Source: Molossus alvarezi
Lineage: Eukaryota > Chordata > Mammalia > Chiroptera > Molossidae
Direction: 5' to 3'
Length of the DNA: 64,000 bases
Assembly (NCBI GenBank): GCA_037176705.1
Contig: CM073893.1
Location: forward strand, 19,716,074 to 19,780,073
Part shown: one piece after another, positions 63,001 through 64,000 of the stretch
How positions within the stretch are numbered: position 1 is the stretch's first letter
Layout: every line of letters begins with the position of its first letter
The notes under the pieces: generated by a model
What the model was told of the DNA's origin: nothing
Database searches by the model: none
The model's input: the letters and a program-made list of their open reading frames with translations, nothing else
Program-made: the position numbers and the translations under genes

Positions 63001-64000
63001 GCTCTTGGTTTCATTGATCTTTGGTATCTTTTTTAATCTCTGTCATTTATTTGAACTCTGATCTTTATTATTTCCTTCCTTCAATTTACTCTGGGCTTTT
63101 CTTGTTGTTCTCTTTCTAAGTCTTTAAGTTGTAGGGTTAGATAGTTTATCTTGTTTCTTGAGGTAGGCTTATAGTGCTATGAACTTCCCTCTCAGGACTT
63201 CCTTCATGTCCCATAGATTTTGGATTGTGTGTTCATTTTCACGTGTTTCCAAGAGGTTCTTTTTTGATCTCATTGGTAACCCATTCATTGTTTAATAACA
63301 TGCTATTTATCCTCCATGTGTTTGAATATTTTTACTGCTGTTGATTTCTAGTTTGCCATTGTGATCCAAGATGCTTGATATGATTTCAATCTTCTTGAGC
63401 TTGTAGAGACTTAGTGTGTGTCCTAACATATGGACTGTCTTTGAGAATGTCCTATGTGTACTTGAGAAGAATGTATATTCTGCAGCTTTGGGGTAAAATG
63501 TTCTATAAATGTCAATTACATACATCTGATCCAGTGTGTCATTTAGGGTTGCTGTTTCCTTGTTGATTTTTTTTGTCTAGATCTATCCAGTGATGTCAGT
63601 GGAGTGTCAAAGTCCTCTAATATGATTGTATTGCTGTTTATATCTTCCTTAAAGTCCTCCAGAAGCTTTTAAATATATTTGGTGCTCCTATATTGGGTGT
63701 ATAGATGTTTATCAGATATATTGTCATTTGATAGACCCCTTTAGTATTATGTAGTGACCTTCTTTATCTCTTGTTATGGCCTTTATCTTGAAGTCCATGT
63801 TGTCCAATATGGGTATTGTTACCCCAACTTTTGTTTGTTTGTTTCTACTTGCATGGAAATTTTTTTCTTCCCTTGACTTTCATCCTGTGTAAGTCTTTTG
63901 TTCTGAGGTTAGTCTCTTGTAAACAGCATATATATGGGTCATGTTTTCTCATCCATTCAGCTACCCTATGTCTTTTAATCCATTTACATGTGAGATTATT
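60050..64000 (-). mobile_element. Long bat L1 in ITM2B intron 1 (3' UTR and ORF2)
   Basis: The minus strand carries the 3' UTR (60390-60050) and almost a full ORF2 up to the right edge. It has the endonuclease around 63525-63307 (AEYTFFSSTHRTFSKTVHML) and the reverse-transcriptase palm at 62090-61839, where the usual FADD catalytic motif reads FKDN. With many stops, it is a dead element. It has the same orientation as ITM2B. Confidence 0.93.

Noticed and set aside
55186..64000. ITM2B exon 1
   Set aside because: No CpG-rich sequence encoding the expected N-terminal 39 residues was found. The right end is filled by an L1.

Overview
This window is mammalian nuclear DNA, almost certainly from a bat of the Yangochiroptera (vesper-type). 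About 35 copies or fragments of the tRNA-headed Ves SINE (head GCCCTGGCCRGTTTGGCTCAG) lie in 64 kb, together with bat-type LINE-1 elements. The family cannot be fixed from the sequence alone. There is no bacterial-style gene organisation and no CpG island. Nearly all open frames are decayed LINE ORFs or chance frames inside SINEs.

The one functional protein-coding gene seen is ITM2B (BRI2, integral membrane protein 2B) on the minus strand. Exons 2-6 lie between 55185 and 47508 with intact GT-AG junctions, and together they encode residues 40-266 of the protein by human numbering. The lengths (43, 69, 37, 50 plus a split codon, and 27 residues) sum to exactly the 227 residues expected after exon 1. 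Exon 1 (CpG-rich, cytoplasmic tail) is not in the window and must lie beyond 64000. The 3' UTR runs left from 47507, with candidate polyadenylation signals at 47287-47292 and 46751-46756. In human the next gene on this side is RB1, about 40 kb away; no RB1 exon or promoter was recognised here.

Layout: 1-4420 minus-strand L1 (ORF2 5' part, ORF1, GC-rich 5' UTR with 73-bp monomers). 4420-5280 older L1 relic carrying an inserted 5' fragment of tRNA-Arg(TCT). 7250-10150 HAL1-like element (5' UTR, ORF1, 3' UTR, no ORF2). 10470-13350 processed pseudogene of PRELID3B broken up by SINEs. 13350-19150 ancient repeats and unassigned DNA. 19480-27610 mostly old L1 riddled with SINEs. 27600-41950 MIR, L2-like, L1, a solo LTR, two hAT-type DNA transposons and unassigned DNA. 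41950-45060 old L1. 45460-46165 MaLR-type LTR and L2. 46730-55185 ITM2B 3' UTR to exon 2. 55186-64000 ITM2B intron 1, with a long minus-strand L1 from 60050.

The observations most worth following are the 44-bp tRNA-Arg 5'-half insertion with a 13-bp target-site duplication, the ORF1-only LINE, head-only Ves copies with their own duplications, two kinds of Ves tail plus a composite, a SPIN/URR1-like hAT element, and a cluster of substitutions at the N-terminus of the ITM2B-derived Bri23 peptide. All family names come from recall of consensus sequences; no database search was possible.
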